A stretch of 64,000 bases of DNA from Sphingopyxis sp. (GCA_002733865.1 NVXM01000008.1:1-64000); one strand, 5' to 3'; shown: positions 44,953 to 58,075, counted from the stretch's first letter. Notes: generated from the sequence alone by a model not told the origin. Numbers and translations: made by a program.

Positions 44953-47900
44953 TTAGAACGAGAACTTAACGCTCGCGCCATAACGACGGCCCAGCGCATC
45001 GTAAGACGATGGGTAGGTATTGCCGCTGTTAAACGATGTTGAACCAATGTCGTTACCGACGATTGTTGGCTTGTTATTGAACAGGTTCTGAGCGGTAAGC
45101 GTGAACAATACATTCTCACTGACATCCCACTGGAAGGAAAGATCGAAATAGCTTTCCGCCGGGATCTTCGTGAAGTCCACGTCACCGAACAATGGCGAGT
45201 TACCGATAAAGGCCGGGCCGTTGTTGACCTTATCCAATGGCTCCTGCTCAATCGCACTCAGATAACGCCAGCGCAATGACAAGGTATAATCCTGGTCAAA
45301 TGTCAGCGAGGTCCGCTGCGAGAAGCTGAACTCGGACTGTGGCGAAGCACAGTTTACCGAGTAGAAGCCGACGCATTCGCGATCGATGCTCGTTGGCGTA
45401 GCCTGGAACGTCTGGCTGTTCGTCCACGTTCCGTCAAAGGATAGTCCGAGGCCGATCATGTCAGTGAGTTCGGTGTTGTACCGCATGCTCACGTCGATAC
45501 CATCGGTGGCGATTTTACCCAAGTTGCTCTGCTGAAGAACCAGACCCTTTGTCGTAGCCGGGTCACCGTCGATGCCGCCCGTGAACGGATTACGCGAGAT
45601 GAATTCTTGACCACAGAACGGGTTTGAAGCCGATGGATTGTCGAAACACGCCGCGACAGCATCACCAGGAGTTGGTGCAGATACAGCATCCGTGATTTTG
45701 ATGTTGAAATAGTCAACCGTGATCGCGAAACCTGGGATAGCGTCTGGCAGGAAGGCCACACCAACAGTCCAGGTCTTTGCGATTTCCGTACCCAAATTCA
45801 CGTTACCACCAGTGGTGACGTTGATCTGACCAGCAGCCGGTGGCGCAAGCGTTCCGTTGGTGATCGCAGCTGCTCCGGGCGAACCGGCAGGAAGCTGAGC
45901 CAAACAAGCGGCAAGCAGATTACCCGTTGGAACGCTACCGGTGGTTACACCATCGGCGTCCGTGACAGGGCCCTGGCATGGATCATTCGCAAGGTTGCTC
46001 AACCCGGTCGAAACAGGCGTGAACAATTCACCGATGTTCGGCGCACGCGACGAACGCTGGTAGTTACCACGGAAGGTCAGACCAGGGATAACTTCCCAGG
46101 CACCGCCCGCTTTCCAGGTAAACTCGGTACCAGCAGTCGAATAGTCCGAATAACGCGCACCGAGATCGATGGTCAGGCTTTCAGCAAACGATTCGCCTTC
46201 GAAGATAGGAATGCTAACTTCACCGAACGCATCATATACGTCATACTGACCGTCAATGTCCGGAGCGGCACCGCCACCACCAACAACTGCGCCGGGGGTC
46301 TGCGAAGCTTCGTCAGACTGGCGTGTTGCGGTGAATGAACGATATTCCCCGCCAACAGCAAACTGGATTGGGGTCTCCGAGAAACCGAAGCCAAGATCGC
46401 CGGTCACTGTACCGTTTACAGTTGCGATCGTCGTAGCGGTAATAACTTGCTGCGTGAGATTAAAGACATAATCCTGTGCTGCTACCGGGCCGAGGTTGCC
46501 TTCACTACCAAAGAGGTTGATCGGAACACAACCGTCGCCATCTCCACCGACACAGGTTCCATCTGGAAGGGCCAGCAGCGAGTTTTGCAGACGATTGAAG
46601 CGTGCGAAACCGCTTTGACGCTGGATCCGCTCGCTTTCGCCATAAGTTCCGGAAATATCATAGCTGATATTGTCGGTGATGGCGCCCCGAGCACCTACAA
46701 CCAAGTTGAAGAGCGTTGAAGTATAGCTCGAATCACGGGTACCAATTTCAACCGTACGACGGCGAACCTGGCTAGAAAACTCGTAATAGTCGGGGTTTGC
46801 GGTACCATCCGGCAAGGTCGGCCCAAACGGAGTATTCCGCGCCGCAGTGTAAGCAGCACCAAACAAGCCGATACCATTACCGTACTGTTGGGCAATCGCT
46901 TCAGGAATGGTCGGGTTATTCAAGTTCAGTTGATACACGTTGAAGAACGAACCACCAGGTGCGATTTTCGTCGCAACGGTGTTCTTCGAGAAAACGGCCT
47001 GCGAATAGAGCTCAACATTCTCGTTGATTTCATAACGAGCCGAACCGAAGATATTGAAGCGTTCAAACGGCGTCTGATAAAGGTTCTGCGGGTTGAAGTT
47101 GAAAGGATTTGGATTGAATGAAGATTCCAGCCCGTCACCCGTCTGATTGATCTGCGCAGCAATGCCATTGGTATATCCAAAACCATTAAACGTCGAGCGG
47201 CGACCGTTATTCGCGGGGTTTACGCTACCCACGACCAACGGACAGTTTGCCGGATCTGTAAACAGGGTATCATCGCAAATGCTAGCAGGGTCGGTCAGCG
47301 CATTAAAAATAATGTTTGCAGGAACGGCGTTGGAAGAACCAGAGGCCTGACCGGAAAAGGAACCGACATTGTCGGCACCATAAGCACGGTCGCCCTGAAG
47401 CACAGGATCCTGATCCTGATAGCCGACGCTCAATACGACGTTACCACGGCCATCATCGAAATTCGCACCGATGGTCAGGTCAGCACGGAAAACGTTGCCG
47501 TCACCTTCCTCGGTGATCTGCTCGGAGATATTCGCCTCGATGCCGGCAAAGTCGCGCTTGGTGATGAAGTTGACAACACCCGAGATCGCGTCGGCACCAT
47601 AAGTGGTGGTAGCACCACCGGTCAGAACGTCGGTACGTTCGATAACAGCGAGCGGGATGTTGTTAAGGTCGACGCGGCCTGTCGTGTCAGCAGGAACGAA
47701 CCGGCGTCCGTCAAGCAGAACCAGGTTACGAACCGAGCCGATGCCGCGAAGGTTGACGAAGAACGAACCGCCGTTGCCGTTGTTAACTGCAGAACCGGTT
47801 GATGGGATAGCCGATGGCAATTCGCGCAGGAACTGCTCAGCCGTATTGGTCTGGCGCAATTCGAGTTCTTCGGAGGTCACCACGCCAACTGGGCTAGAAA

Positions 47901-48069
47901 GCTCCAGATTTGGGTTGCTGATACGCGAACCCGTAACAACGATAACGCTTTCAGATGCTGTGCTTGCTTCCTGAACGTCTTGGTCCTGAGCAAATGCAGG
48001 CGTCGAAACCATAGCGAGTCCGAGCACCATAGGTGCAACAGATGCCTTTAGGTTTGAATATTTTCTCAT
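44953..48069 (-). CDS. TonB-dependent receptor, large
   Basis: 1,038 residues. Signal peptide ends at TPAFAQ (about 28). A TonB-box-like sequence VIVVTGSRI (about 43-51) precedes the plug (NLRGIGSVRNLVLLDGRR and DVLTGGATTTYGADAISG), then a long barrel ending in SVKFSF with the terminal Phe. Gly/Asn-rich loops and cysteine pairs (CVGGDGDGC, DPASICDDTLFTDPANC) may be disulfide-stabilised surface loops. The length and plug text match the sphingomonad receptor class often used for oligosaccharides, peptides or plant polymers. Substrate not determined. SD AAGGGA upstream. Confidence 0.94.
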   Translation of the reverse strand: MRKYSNLKASVAPMVLGLAMVSTPAFAQDQDVQEASTASESVIVVTGSRISNPNLELSSPVGVVTSEELELRQTNTAEQFLRELPSAIPSTGSAVNNGNGGSFFVNLRGIGSVRNLVLLDGRRFVPADTTGRVDLNNIPLAVIERTDVLTGGATTTYGADAISGVVNFITKRDFAGIEANISEQITEEGDGNVFRADLTIGANFDDGRGNVVLSVGYQDQDPVLQGDRAYGADNVGSFSGQASGSSNAVPANIIFNALTDPASICDDTLFTDPANCPLVVGSVNPANNGRRSTFNGFGYTNGIAAQINQTGDGLESSFNPNPFNFNPQNLYQTPFERFNIFGSARYEINENVELYSQAVFSKNTVATKIAPGGSFFNVYQLNLNNPTIPEAIAQQYGNGIGLFGAAYTAARNTPFGPTLPDGTANPDYYEFSSQVRRRTVEIGTRDSSYTSTLFNLVVGARGAITDNISYDISGTYGESERIQRQSGFARFNRLQNSLLALPDGTCVGGDGDGCVPINLFGSEGNLGPVAAQDYVFNLTQQVITATTIATVNGTVTGDLGFGFSETPIQFAVGGEYRSFTATRQSDEASQTPGAVVGGGGAAPDIDGQYDVYDAFGEVSIPIFEGESFAESLTIDLGARYSDYSTAGTEFTWKAGGAWEVIPGLTFRGNYQRSSRAPNIGELFTPVSTGLSNLANDPCQGPVTDADGVTTGSVPTGNLLAACLAQLPAGSPGAAAITNGTLAPPAAGQINVTTGGNVNLGTEIAKTWTVGVAFLPDAIPGFAITVDYFNIKITDAVSAPTPGDAVAACFDNPSASNPFCGQEFISRNPFTGGIDGDPATTKGLVLQQSNLGKIATDGIDVSMRYNTELTDMIGLGLSFDGTWTNSQTFQATPTSIDRECVGFYSVNCASPQSEFSFSQRTSLTFDQDYTLSLRWRYLSAIEQEPLDKVNNGPAFIGNSPLFGDVDFTKIPAESYFDLSFQWDVSENVLFTLTAQNLFNNKPTIVGNDIGSTSFNSGNTYPSSYDALGRRYGASVKFSF

Positions 48070-48425
48070 GTAATCCAGTCCCTTATTCTGGAGAGGTTGG
48101 CCATTATGGCCGATCCCCGGTTGTTGACCGATGGCAATCTGCGCGCCCCAAACGCACGGAGTCGACCACCGAGTTGAGGGTCAATTGCAACAAGGCATCG
48201 GTGCTGTAAAGCTTCTGTTCAGCCTGAACGGCGGATTTTGTAGAGATTGTAACTATTTTGTCACAGTGAGAAAGGTCCGGAAAAGGGCCGGATTCGGCCC
48301 CCCGGCTTCAGCGGTTATCTGGTTCCGGCAAACCGTCCGGACACCGGGAACAATCGATTGCCTAGGCTGGCGCGACTGCTTAATGTGACACCATGAAACG
48401 GAATAACAGGATAGGAAAGACGGGA
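48070..48425. other. Divergent intergenic region between receptor and periplasmic protein
   Basis: About 355 bases holding the promoters of two divergent genes. It contains a hairpin GGGCCG-GATT-CGGCCC (48285-48300) and no identifiable operator. No small gene was supported. Confidence 0.4.
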
Positions 48426-48995
48426 ATGGTCAGTTCAAAATGGTCTTTAGCCAGCACGCTTTCAGCAGTGGCACTGGCAGCAGGCGGCCTCGGTGCCCCT
48501 GCGACTGCGCAGGAGATGGATCGACGGGAGGCGCTTACGACACCCCCTGCGATCTATACCGATCTGGTCGCTTGCAAGGACATTGCCGAGCCGACCGCCA
48601 GGCTGGCTTGCTATGATGAAAAAGTTACCGCTCTGCAAACCGCTCAATCGAGCAATCAGGTCGTCATTGCCGATCGCGAGCAGGTCCGCGAGGCGCGGCG
48701 CGGTCTGTTTGGTCTGTCGCTGCCCCGCATCAAGCTGTTCGATGGTGACGGCGACGAAGGCGGCGAAATTGAAGCGGTTGATGGAACCATCAAGTCTGCA
48801 GGAAAGACGCGTGGTGGAAAATGGGTGATCCGTCTGGAAGATGGCGCGATTTGGCAGCAGACCGATCCGCCGCGCAGCACCATGCGGCGACCGAGGGCCG
48901 GCGACAGCATTGTGATTGAACGGGCGGCACTCGGCAGCTTCATGGCCAAGGTCAACGACGGCAGAGGCTTCAAGGTCAAGCGGATCGTCGATTAA
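48426..48995 (+). CDS. Exported small protein with CxxI...RLACYD signature
   Basis: 189 residues from the ATG at 48426 (AGGAAAG upstream). Signal peptide MVSSKWSLASTLSAVALAAG ends at ATAQ. The text DLVACKDIAEPTARLACYDE, with C50 and C62, is a recurrent signature in proteobacterial exported proteins. The rest is a beta-rich module (GTIKSAGKTRGGKWVIRLED, IVIERAALGSFMAKV). Function unknown; the cysteines likely pair in the periplasm. It converges on the M23 peptidase gene. Confidence 0.72.
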   Translation: MVSSKWSLASTLSAVALAAGGLGAPATAQEMDRREALTTPPAIYTDLVACKDIAEPTARLACYDEKVTALQTAQSSNQVVIADREQVREARRGLFGLSLPRIKLFDGDGDEGGEIEAVDGTIKSAGKTRGGKWVIRLEDGAIWQQTDPPRSTMRRPRAGDSIVIERAALGSFMAKVNDGRGFKVKRIVD

Positions 48996-49015
48996 TCACG
49001 CGCAGAAAAGGTGAG

Positions 49016-49888
49016 CTACTCCATCGGCCCGGTCAGCAGGATCGGGTCGATGCGGGCGTCGTTCCATTTCATTGACCAGTGCAGATGCGGGCCAGTGGCG
49101 CTGCCGGTGGAGCCGATGCGGCCGATCGGTTCCCCGCGCTTCACGTGCTGGCCTTCTTTCACCAATATCTCGGAACTGTGGAGAAAGGCGCTGTTCAGGC
49201 CCATGCCATGGTCGATCATCAGCAGATTGCCTTCCAGCGTAAACGGGCTGGACGCAGCCAGCGTCACGACACCGTCGGCGGGCGCGACATAATAAGTGCC
49301 GGTGGGCGCCGCGATATCGATGCCGCTGTGATAGCTGCCGGGGTCGCCATTATAGATGCGCTGGGAACCGAACTGTCCGGATATCCGGCCCTTTGCCGGC
49401 CAGACGAAATTCTGGCGCCAGCCCTTGCTGCCGCTGTGGAACGCGCGGGCGGCGTGGATTTGCTCCAGCTCCGGACCGCGCCGGGCAAGGAAGGCCGCAC
49501 TGCGGGTGGTGGCACGGCGGTTGATGCTGACATGTTCGATCTGCCATTTGCGCGGTGCGATATTGATGAACTTGCGGACCATCTCGCCATTGTCCAGCGT
49601 CGCCACAAGATTGGCGGCCTGACCGGCATCGCGGTTGAAGGCGATGATGAACTTGCCGTCCTCGTCGACCGGGATCGCCTCGCCCTCGAACGTCAGACTG
49701 CGGGTGCCGACCGGCGCATCGCCGATCATCACGCCGCCCTGGATCGCTTCGCCGGTGAAGCCGAACTTGACCGCTTCGCGGAATGCCGACTCTTCGGCCT
49801 CGTCCGCTTCTGCCTGTACCATGGTCGCCGGAATGGTTGCAGCGGCGAGGGTCAACGCGCCAGCGGCAATTGTGAAAGGCCGGATCAC
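49016..49888 (-). CDS. M23 family peptidase (LytM-type)
   Basis: 290 residues from a GTG overlapping the stop of the DUF2093 gene (GTGA). Signal peptide MIRPFTIAAGALTLAAATIP. The C-terminal LytM domain has H-x3-D in YHSGIDIAAPTGT, DHGMGLNSAFLHSSE and the HLH motif in GPHLHW, so the zinc site is intact. These enzymes cut peptidoglycan cross-links or act as activators of amidases. The unusual part is the long N-terminal beta region (GVMIGDAPVGTRSLTFEGE) before the catalytic domain. Confidence 0.92.
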   Translation of the reverse strand: MIRPFTIAAGALTLAAATIPATMVQAEADEAEESAFREAVKFGFTGEAIQGGVMIGDAPVGTRSLTFEGEAIPVDEDGKFIIAFNRDAGQAANLVATLDNGEMVRKFINIAPRKWQIEHVSINRRATTRSAAFLARRGPELEQIHAARAFHSGSKGWRQNFVWPAKGRISGQFGSQRIYNGDPGSYHSGIDIAAPTGTYYVAPADGVVTLAASSPFTLEGNLLMIDHGMGLNSAFLHSSEILVKEGQHVKRGEPIGRIGSTGSATGPHLHWSMKWNDARIDPILLTGPME

Positions 49889-50094
49889 TGTTCGCCTTTG
49901 GGCAGATGCGCGCGCGCGGAGATCTGCGCCGTGGCATAGGGTTCCTGCTTCTCGACGCTCCAGTAGCGGAGTTCGTCGAGAGGGATCGCTTCACCGGTCA
50001 CGGCGCACAGGACATGGTCCCCCGCCGTCAGCGGGCGGAAGCCGTTCGGCATATAGTGCAGCTTTGCTACCTTATTGCGATTGGACATTAACAT
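49885..50094 (-). CDS. DUF2093 family protein
   Basis: 69 residues from the ATG at 50092-50094 (AAGGAG 12 bases upstream; a TTG seven codons earlier is possible). The text YMPNGFRPLTAGDHVLCAVT then GEAIPLDELRYWSVEKQEPY matches DUF2093, an alphaproteobacterial family of unknown function. It is translationally coupled to the M23 peptidase. Confidence 0.88.
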   Translation of the reverse strand: MLMSNRNKVAKLHYMPNGFRPLTAGDHVLCAVTGEAIPLDELRYWSVEKQEPYATAQISARAHLPKGEQ

Positions 50095-50178
50095 GGGACG
50101 CTTATACTCCTTCAAGCCTTTACCTGCGATTTACCGGGCTCTGTAATCGTCACCCGATCCAATATATCGCGGATTTCC

Positions 50179-51643
50179 CTAGAATAAATCCTGCTGCCTG
50201 TCATCCGCCGGTTTTTTGTTGCGGCTCGACGGGCTTTTCGGGGCGGCTTTGGCGACGGTACGCGCTTCGGTGACCTGCGCGCCGATGGTGCCATCGGCGA
50301 AATGCAGGTTGAGGCTGCCGGCCTTTGCCGCCGTCTTGCGACTGCCGACCAGAGTGCCGTCGGCGGCAGATACCCGGGCATAGCCGCGCTTGAGCGGGCC
50401 ATCGGGCGAGACCTGCTGTGCCAGCCGCCACAGCGCGTCGAGCCGCTGCTGCGCGTCGCTCAGCGGGCGCTGCACCAGCGAAACCGGCAGTTCGAGGCGG
50501 CGGAACTGTTCCTGCGAACGCGCCAGGCGCTGGTTCAGGATCGACGGACGAAGCGCGCCGGCGCTACTGGCGAAACGGCTGCGGGCGTGGCCGATATTCT
50601 GGCTCATGCCATATTTCATCCGCTCCGAGACCTCATCGACCCGCTGCTGGTGCGGGCGCAGCAGATCGGCGAGCGCCGGCATCACCCGCCGCTGCGTCTC
50701 CAGTCGCTCCTGCGCCGTCAGCAGACCCCGCTGCACCGCCCGGGCCATGCGCGACTTCGTCTCGCCCAGCGAGACTAGCCATTCGGTCCGCACTGGCACC
50801 GCCATTTCCGCCGCGGCGGTGGGGGTCGGCGCGCGTAGATCGGCAGCGAAATCGCAGAGCGTTGTATCGGTCTCATGCCCCACGGCGGAGATGATCGGGA
50901 TCGTGCAATCGGCCACAGCCCTGACCACGATTTCCTCGTTGAAGCTCCACAGATCCTCGATCGAACCCCCGCCGCGCGCGACGATCACCAGATCCGGCCG
51001 CGCCACCGGGCCGCCCTGCTGGATATCGGAAAAGCCGCGAATGGCATGCGCGATCTGTTTCGCTGCACCCTCTCCCTGGACCAGCACCGGCCAGACGATG
51101 ACATGGCTGGGGAAGCGGTCCGCCAGCCGGTGGAGGATATCGCGGATCACCGAACCGGTCGGCGAGGTGACCACGCCGATCGTCTTCGGCAGGAAGGGAA
51201 TGCGCTTCTTGCGCTGCTGGTCGAAGAGGCCCTCGGCGAGCAGCTTAGCCTTGAGCTTCTCGAACAACGCCATCAGCGCGCCCTCGCCGGCCAGCTCCAT
51301 CTTGTCGATCACCACCTGATATTTCGAGCGGCCCGGATAGGTGGTGAGCTTGCCCGAGACCACGACCTCGATGCCATCCTCGGGGCGGAACGGTAGCCGT
51401 CCGGCATTGCCCTTCCACATCACCCCGTCAATCACCGCCCGGTCGTCCTTCAGCGCCAGATAGACATGGCCCGAGGCGGCGCGCTTGAAGCCCGAGATTT
51501 CGCCGCGAATCCGGACATAGCCGAAGCGATCCTCGACCACCCGCTTGAGAGCGCCGGAGATTTCCGAGACCGACAAAGGCGGGGCGTTGTCACCCTGCCC
51601 GCTCTCGGCTAGGAGCTTCGCGTCTAGTGAAAGGGAATCGTCC

Positions 51644-51645
<2 letters not shown>
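50179..51645 (-). CDS. xseA: Exodeoxyribonuclease VII large subunit
   Basis: 488 residues. N-terminal OB domain ([25 protein letters not shown]...), then the catalytic domain with [44 protein letters not shown] and [29 protein letters not shown], then a long helical C-terminal part. With XseB (not in this window) it degrades single-stranded DNA. The SD AGGA lies inside purD on the opposite strand, because the two ATGs share CATG. Confidence 0.95.
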
Positions 51646-52930
<1,285 letters not shown>

Positions 52931-53296
52931 CGGCGGTCTGTTCATGGTGGGCGGGTTTATTGGACGCGCACGAAGACACGAAGGCGCGAAGGGATTGTGC
53001 TTTGTGACTTTGTGTGAGCCTGGCCATTTCTGCGTCCCGCCGTCAACTTGACAAAAGCCTCCAGTTTTATTTTCTGTGACATTTGCCCCCAGGCCGCAGA
53101 ATTCTGAGCTTTGTAGGGAAACAACCGGCCCTCGAGTGTAACCTTCCAGATTGCCGCTCAAACCGGTCCGGCAGAAACACCCACGCAGCCGCCAGTGTCG
53201 CGATAATATCCAGATTGTCAAAGAGCCTGCCCCGCGCATGGCGCGGAGCAGTACGATAATAGAGCGTTGAGGTGGGTGTAGGACAGCGCTTTTTCC

Positions 53297-53565
53297 ACCT
53301 TCTCCCGCGAGGGAGAAGGATACGAAATCTTGGAGCCGAAGCGTCAGCGCAGGCGGCTAGATGCAGTTGGATGAGGGTGTTCCGCTGGTCGGCTGCTCTG
53401 CCACAACGGTCAGTACACCCTCACCCAGCTTCGACTAGGCAGCACGCTGCCAAGTCTCCACAACCAGTTTGGTTCGGCTTCAGGTCGAAGCGATCCCCCG
53501 GATCACTTCTAAAACATGCTGGGAGCATGTTTTACCTGCAGCAGAACCAAACTCCCTCACGGGAG
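53297..53565. repeat. Intergenic repeat with palindromic ends (copy 2)
   Basis: The element is bounded by CCTTCTCCC/GGGAGAAGG (about 53298-53319) and a CTCCCtcacGGGAG end (about 53552-53565). Its middle contains caccctcacccagcttcg (about 53418-53436), shared with the repeat upstream of nrdB. Copy 2 is about 100 bases longer and encloses a cluster of hairpins. It lies downstream of the purD side and just past the 3' end of the M20 peptidase. Confidence 0.6.
53466..53553. repeat. Nested multi-hairpin structure
   Basis: Outer arms AGTTTGGTTC (53466-53475) and GAACCAAACT (53544-53553) are perfectly complementary. Inside are GCTTC/GAAGC (53477-53491), GATCC/GGATC with a CCC loop (53492-53504; extendable to GAAG/CTTC with one mismatch), and TAAAACATGCT/AGCATGTTTTA with a GGG loop (53510-53534). 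The layout is a junction with an outer stem and three inner hairpins. On either strand it could fold as RNA; as DNA it could extrude a cruciform. It lies inside repeat copy 2. Confidence 0.65.
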
Positions 53566-53574
53566 AGGGGAACA

Positions 53575-54882
53575 TCACTTTACCGGATCGCTCGCCAGCA
53601 AATCCGCCACCAGGAGGGCGGTGCGTTGCGTGGCCTGCTGGAGGCTGGTCAGGTCCATATCTTCGTTGACGGTGTGCGCGCCGGTGCCCGAGACGCCCAG
53701 GCCGTCCATGCTGGCGACATAGGGGGCGACGAAGCTGATGTCCGCCGCGCCGCGGCCTTCCGGAGGGGAGGGCTTGGCGGGTTCGAGGCCGAGACGCGCG
53801 TGCACGGCGTTGAGCCGGTCGAGCAGCGCTTCGTTCGCCTTGGTCAATTCCATCGCGGGATATCGGTCCTCGAAGGTGATCGTCGCCTTGGTCAGCGGCA
53901 GGCTGTCCTCGACAATCCCGCGCATCAGATTTTCCGCGGCGCGCAATTGCGCCTCGTTCATGAAGCGAAGGCCGCCCGAAGCGATCGCGGTTTCAGCGAT
54001 CACATTGTCCTTGCCGCTGAGCGTGAACGCACCGGTGCTGCCGACGGGGGTGATCGCCGATCCGGCAACGGCCATGCCGGGATTGAAGGTCAATCCGAAC
54101 GGTCCGCGTACCTCGCCGTAGAAGCGGTTCAATATGCGCGCCATTTCGAAAGCGGCACCGGCGCCGCTTTCGTCGCTGAAAATCCCTGAAGAATGAGCGC
54201 GCTTGCCGGTTACCTCCAGCTTCCATTTCGAGAAGCCGCGCCTGCCAACCACGGCCCATTCGGGGCTACCGCCTTCAAAATTGAGCGCATAGTCAGCGGC
54301 TTTGCCGGCAGCGATCAGGTCCTTGCGCGCCTCGGCGAGCGGCGCGCCGGTACTCTCCTCGTCGCCGGTGAAAAATATTGTCAGCTTGCCGCCCTTGATC
54401 GCGTCGGCATCGAGCAGGGCTCGCACGGCATAGATGACCACCGCATTGCCGCCCTTCATGTCAGCGACGCCCGGGCCACGCAGCTTGTCGCCATCGCGCT
54501 CGAAGCGCTGGAACGGGCTGTCGGGTTCGAACACCGTGTCGAGATGGCCGATCAGCAGGAGGTCGGGACCCTCGCCAAAATCGCGTTCGGCGACCAGATG
54601 ACCGCCGCGCGCCATCGATTCCGGCATGTCGATCCAGCGAACCGCAAAGCCCATTTCCTCCAGTTCGCGCCGGTAGATTTCGCCGACCTTGCGGACTCCT
54701 TCGACATTGAGCGACCCGGAATTCTGGTTGACCGTCGCTTCGAGCAATCGCAACTGCTCTGCACCATTGGCGGCAACGGCGTCGAGAATGGGCTTGTCAC
54801 TGGCGCTGGCGCTTGTGATCGGGACTGCGATCGTGGCGAGCAGCAAGCAGGCGGACGTAGCGGCTTTCATTATCGCGAACAT
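53575..54882 (-). CDS. M20 family metallopeptidase (carboxypeptidase G2-like)
   Basis: 435 residues from the ATG at 54880-54882; 32 earlier codons are open but do not look like a signal. Signal peptide with a hydrophobic run SACLLLATIAVPITSASA. Zinc ligands: H in LLIGHLDTVFEP, D in GVADMKGGN, E-E in FTGDEESTG, E in LNFEGGS, and H near the C-terminus in GTGAHTVNED. The dimerisation lid (AHSSG etc.) is present. Exported, probably hydrolysing peptides or glutamyl amides in the periplasm. Confidence 0.93.
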   Translation of the reverse strand: MFAIMKAATSACLLLATIAVPITSASASDKPILDAVAANGAEQLRLLEATVNQNSGSLNVEGVRKVGEIYRRELEEMGFAVRWIDMPESMARGGHLVAERDFGEGPDLLLIGHLDTVFEPDSPFQRFERDGDKLRGPGVADMKGGNAVVIYAVRALLDADAIKGGKLTIFFTGDEESTGAPLAEARKDLIAAGKAADYALNFEGGSPEWAVVGRRGFSKWKLEVTGKRAHSSGIFSDESGAGAAFEMARILNRFYGEVRGPFGLTFNPGMAVAGSAITPVGSTGAFTLSGKDNVIAETAIASGGLRFMNEAQLRAAENLMRGIVEDSLPLTKATITFEDRYPAMELTKANEALLDRLNAVHARLGLEPAKPSPPEGRGAADISFVAPYVASMDGLGVSGTGAHTVNEDMDLTSLQQATQRTALLVADLLASDPVK

Positions 54883-55108
54883 GGTGGAGGCCTTTTCTCT
54901 TCGGTCATGGATATTTGCAATGATGGTCGAAATTAGCGGCCCAGCGTTCAACCGCAAGGGGGGATCTGTGGCTGACACCCCTCACACCATACTTGGTTGC
55001 ATCGCAGGCAATCCTTTCCATCCTACTGGGTTTGGGCGACAGTGTAGTTTTGCATTAGGGCAATGACAGTTTCATTCCGGAATTCCGATGGAATTACACC
55101 CTCTCCCT

Positions 55109-55411
55109 TCAAGCCGCATCCTCATATCGGAAAGCCGCGACCTTAATCGACCCTTCCCGCTCCCGCATCTGCGCCGCATCAAAGCGCGCCTGCATCCGGA
55201 GCAACGTGTCCATCTTCACGCCAAAGGCTTTCTCCACCCGCAGCGCCATTTCCGGCGACAGCGAGGCCTTGCCGTTTAGTAATGTTGACAGTGCGGGACG
55301 TCCGACGCCCAATATTTTTGCCGCATCGGTCACGGTCAGCTCATCGGGCAGGATCGCCTGCCGGATAAATTCGCCCGGATGGACCGGCTTCATGCCTATT
55401 TTGATCGCCAT
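55109..55411 (-). CDS. higA: HigA-type antitoxin
   Basis: 100 residues. MKPVHPGEFIRQAILPDELT then VTDAAKILGVGRPALSTLLN is the XRE-type HTH of the HigA/VapI family. It lies 18 bases downstream of the toxin gene, the order typical of higBA. As antitoxin and repressor it should bind the palindromic operator upstream of higB. Confidence 0.9.
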   Translation of the reverse strand: MAIKIGMKPVHPGEFIRQAILPDELTVTDAAKILGVGRPALSTLLNGKASLSPEMALRVEKAFGVKMDTLLRMQARFDAAQMREREGSIKVAAFRYEDAA

Positions 55412-55429
55412 GCTTTCCCTTTCCTTATC

Positions 55430-55720
55430 CTAATGATAATCTTCATAATCGACATCGAACAGCTCGTCTGTTTTGTCGTCATATTGGAACGTGATCCGCC
55501 AATTGGGTGTGACTGACAGGCTGTAAGTCCCTGCCCTGTCGCCGCCGAGCAAATGCGGTTTGAACTTTTGCAGGTTATAAATTTCTTCAACGTCTTCCAT
55601 GTCGATCAGAAAGGCCATGATTGCCCTGATCTTTGGAATATATGGTGGAGCCAAACCTTTCGGATTGTCTTTCTCAACCAGGTTGCGCAGACCTTTGTGC
55701 CGGATATTCCGAATCTCCAT
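55430..55720 (-). CDS. higB: HigB/RelE-family toxin
   Basis: 96 residues. MEIRNIRHKGLRNLVEKDNP, KGLAPPYIPKIRAIMAFLID, then YSLSVTPNWRITFQYDD form the RelE-like fold with basic residues for ribosome-dependent mRNA cleavage. It is upstream of higA in one operon. The -10-like TATAAG, a spacer and the palindromic operator precede it. Confidence 0.9.
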   Translation of the reverse strand: MEIRNIRHKGLRNLVEKDNPKGLAPPYIPKIRAIMAFLIDMEDVEEIYNLQKFKPHLLGGDRAGTYSLSVTPNWRITFQYDDKTDELFDVDYEDYH

Positions 55721-55741
55721 TCACGGCTTATAGCAAAATAG

Positions 55742-55761
55742 CGCCTGTTGCGCAACAGGCG
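55742..55761. promoter_or_regulatory. 20-bp perfect palindrome: predicted HigA operator
   Basis: CGCCTGTTGC and GCAACAGGCG form two perfect 10-base halves with no spacer. It lies 21 bases upstream of the higB ATG, overlapping the expected promoter (a TATAAG -10-like sequence at about 55728-55733). This is the classic place for the antitoxin's autorepression site. Confidence 0.7.
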
Positions 55762-55823
55762 ACAACAGTGCCATTGTCGTCGGCCCAATCGGGGATCAGC
55801 AGGGGGCCGCTCTCTGCGCCCCG

Positions 55824-55906
55824 TTAATTGTGGGCAGCGATTGCCGCCTGATTTTCGGCCAGCCCCTTGTCTTCCTGGGCCTGCCTGATCGCTGCGCTAT
55901 CCAGCG

Positions 55907-55910
<4 letters not shown>
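55824..55910 (-). CDS. Possible 28-residue microprotein coupled to BCCT gene
   Basis: A GTG at 55908-55910 overlaps the TGA of the transporter gene (GTGA) and runs 28 codons: (M)TLDSAAIRQAQEDKGLAEN then QAAIAAHN. The sequence is helical, hydrophilic and free of rare features. The overlap geometry is the same as for three other gene pairs in the window, which is the only support. It may be a chance frame. Confidence 0.25.
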
Positions 55911-57895
<1,985 letters not shown>

Positions 57896-58075
57896 AAATT
57901 TCTCCTGTTGTTTGCGGTCGTCTTGCTCTGGGGCAACGCGGCAGGGCGCTACCGGCTGGCTGTCTCTTTAGCCGGAGGCAAGGGAGTTTGCCAGCGTCTC
58001 GGCGCGCCGTGCATAGGAAAGCGGGAGCCGTCACTATCATTTCTGGGCGGGAGGGAGCGGTTGCGCGCGGCGTTT

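Larger units (their letters stand above)
52931..53574. other. Intergenic region with repeats between purD and M20 gene
   Basis: About 640 bases. It holds a generic degenerate repeat (cacgaagacacgaaggcgcg, near 52970-52990), a bounded repeat copy and a multi-hairpin structure (listed separately). Frames open on either strand across 53060-53240, but none has a known motif, and the text looks like decayed or shadow sequence. Confidence 0.4.
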
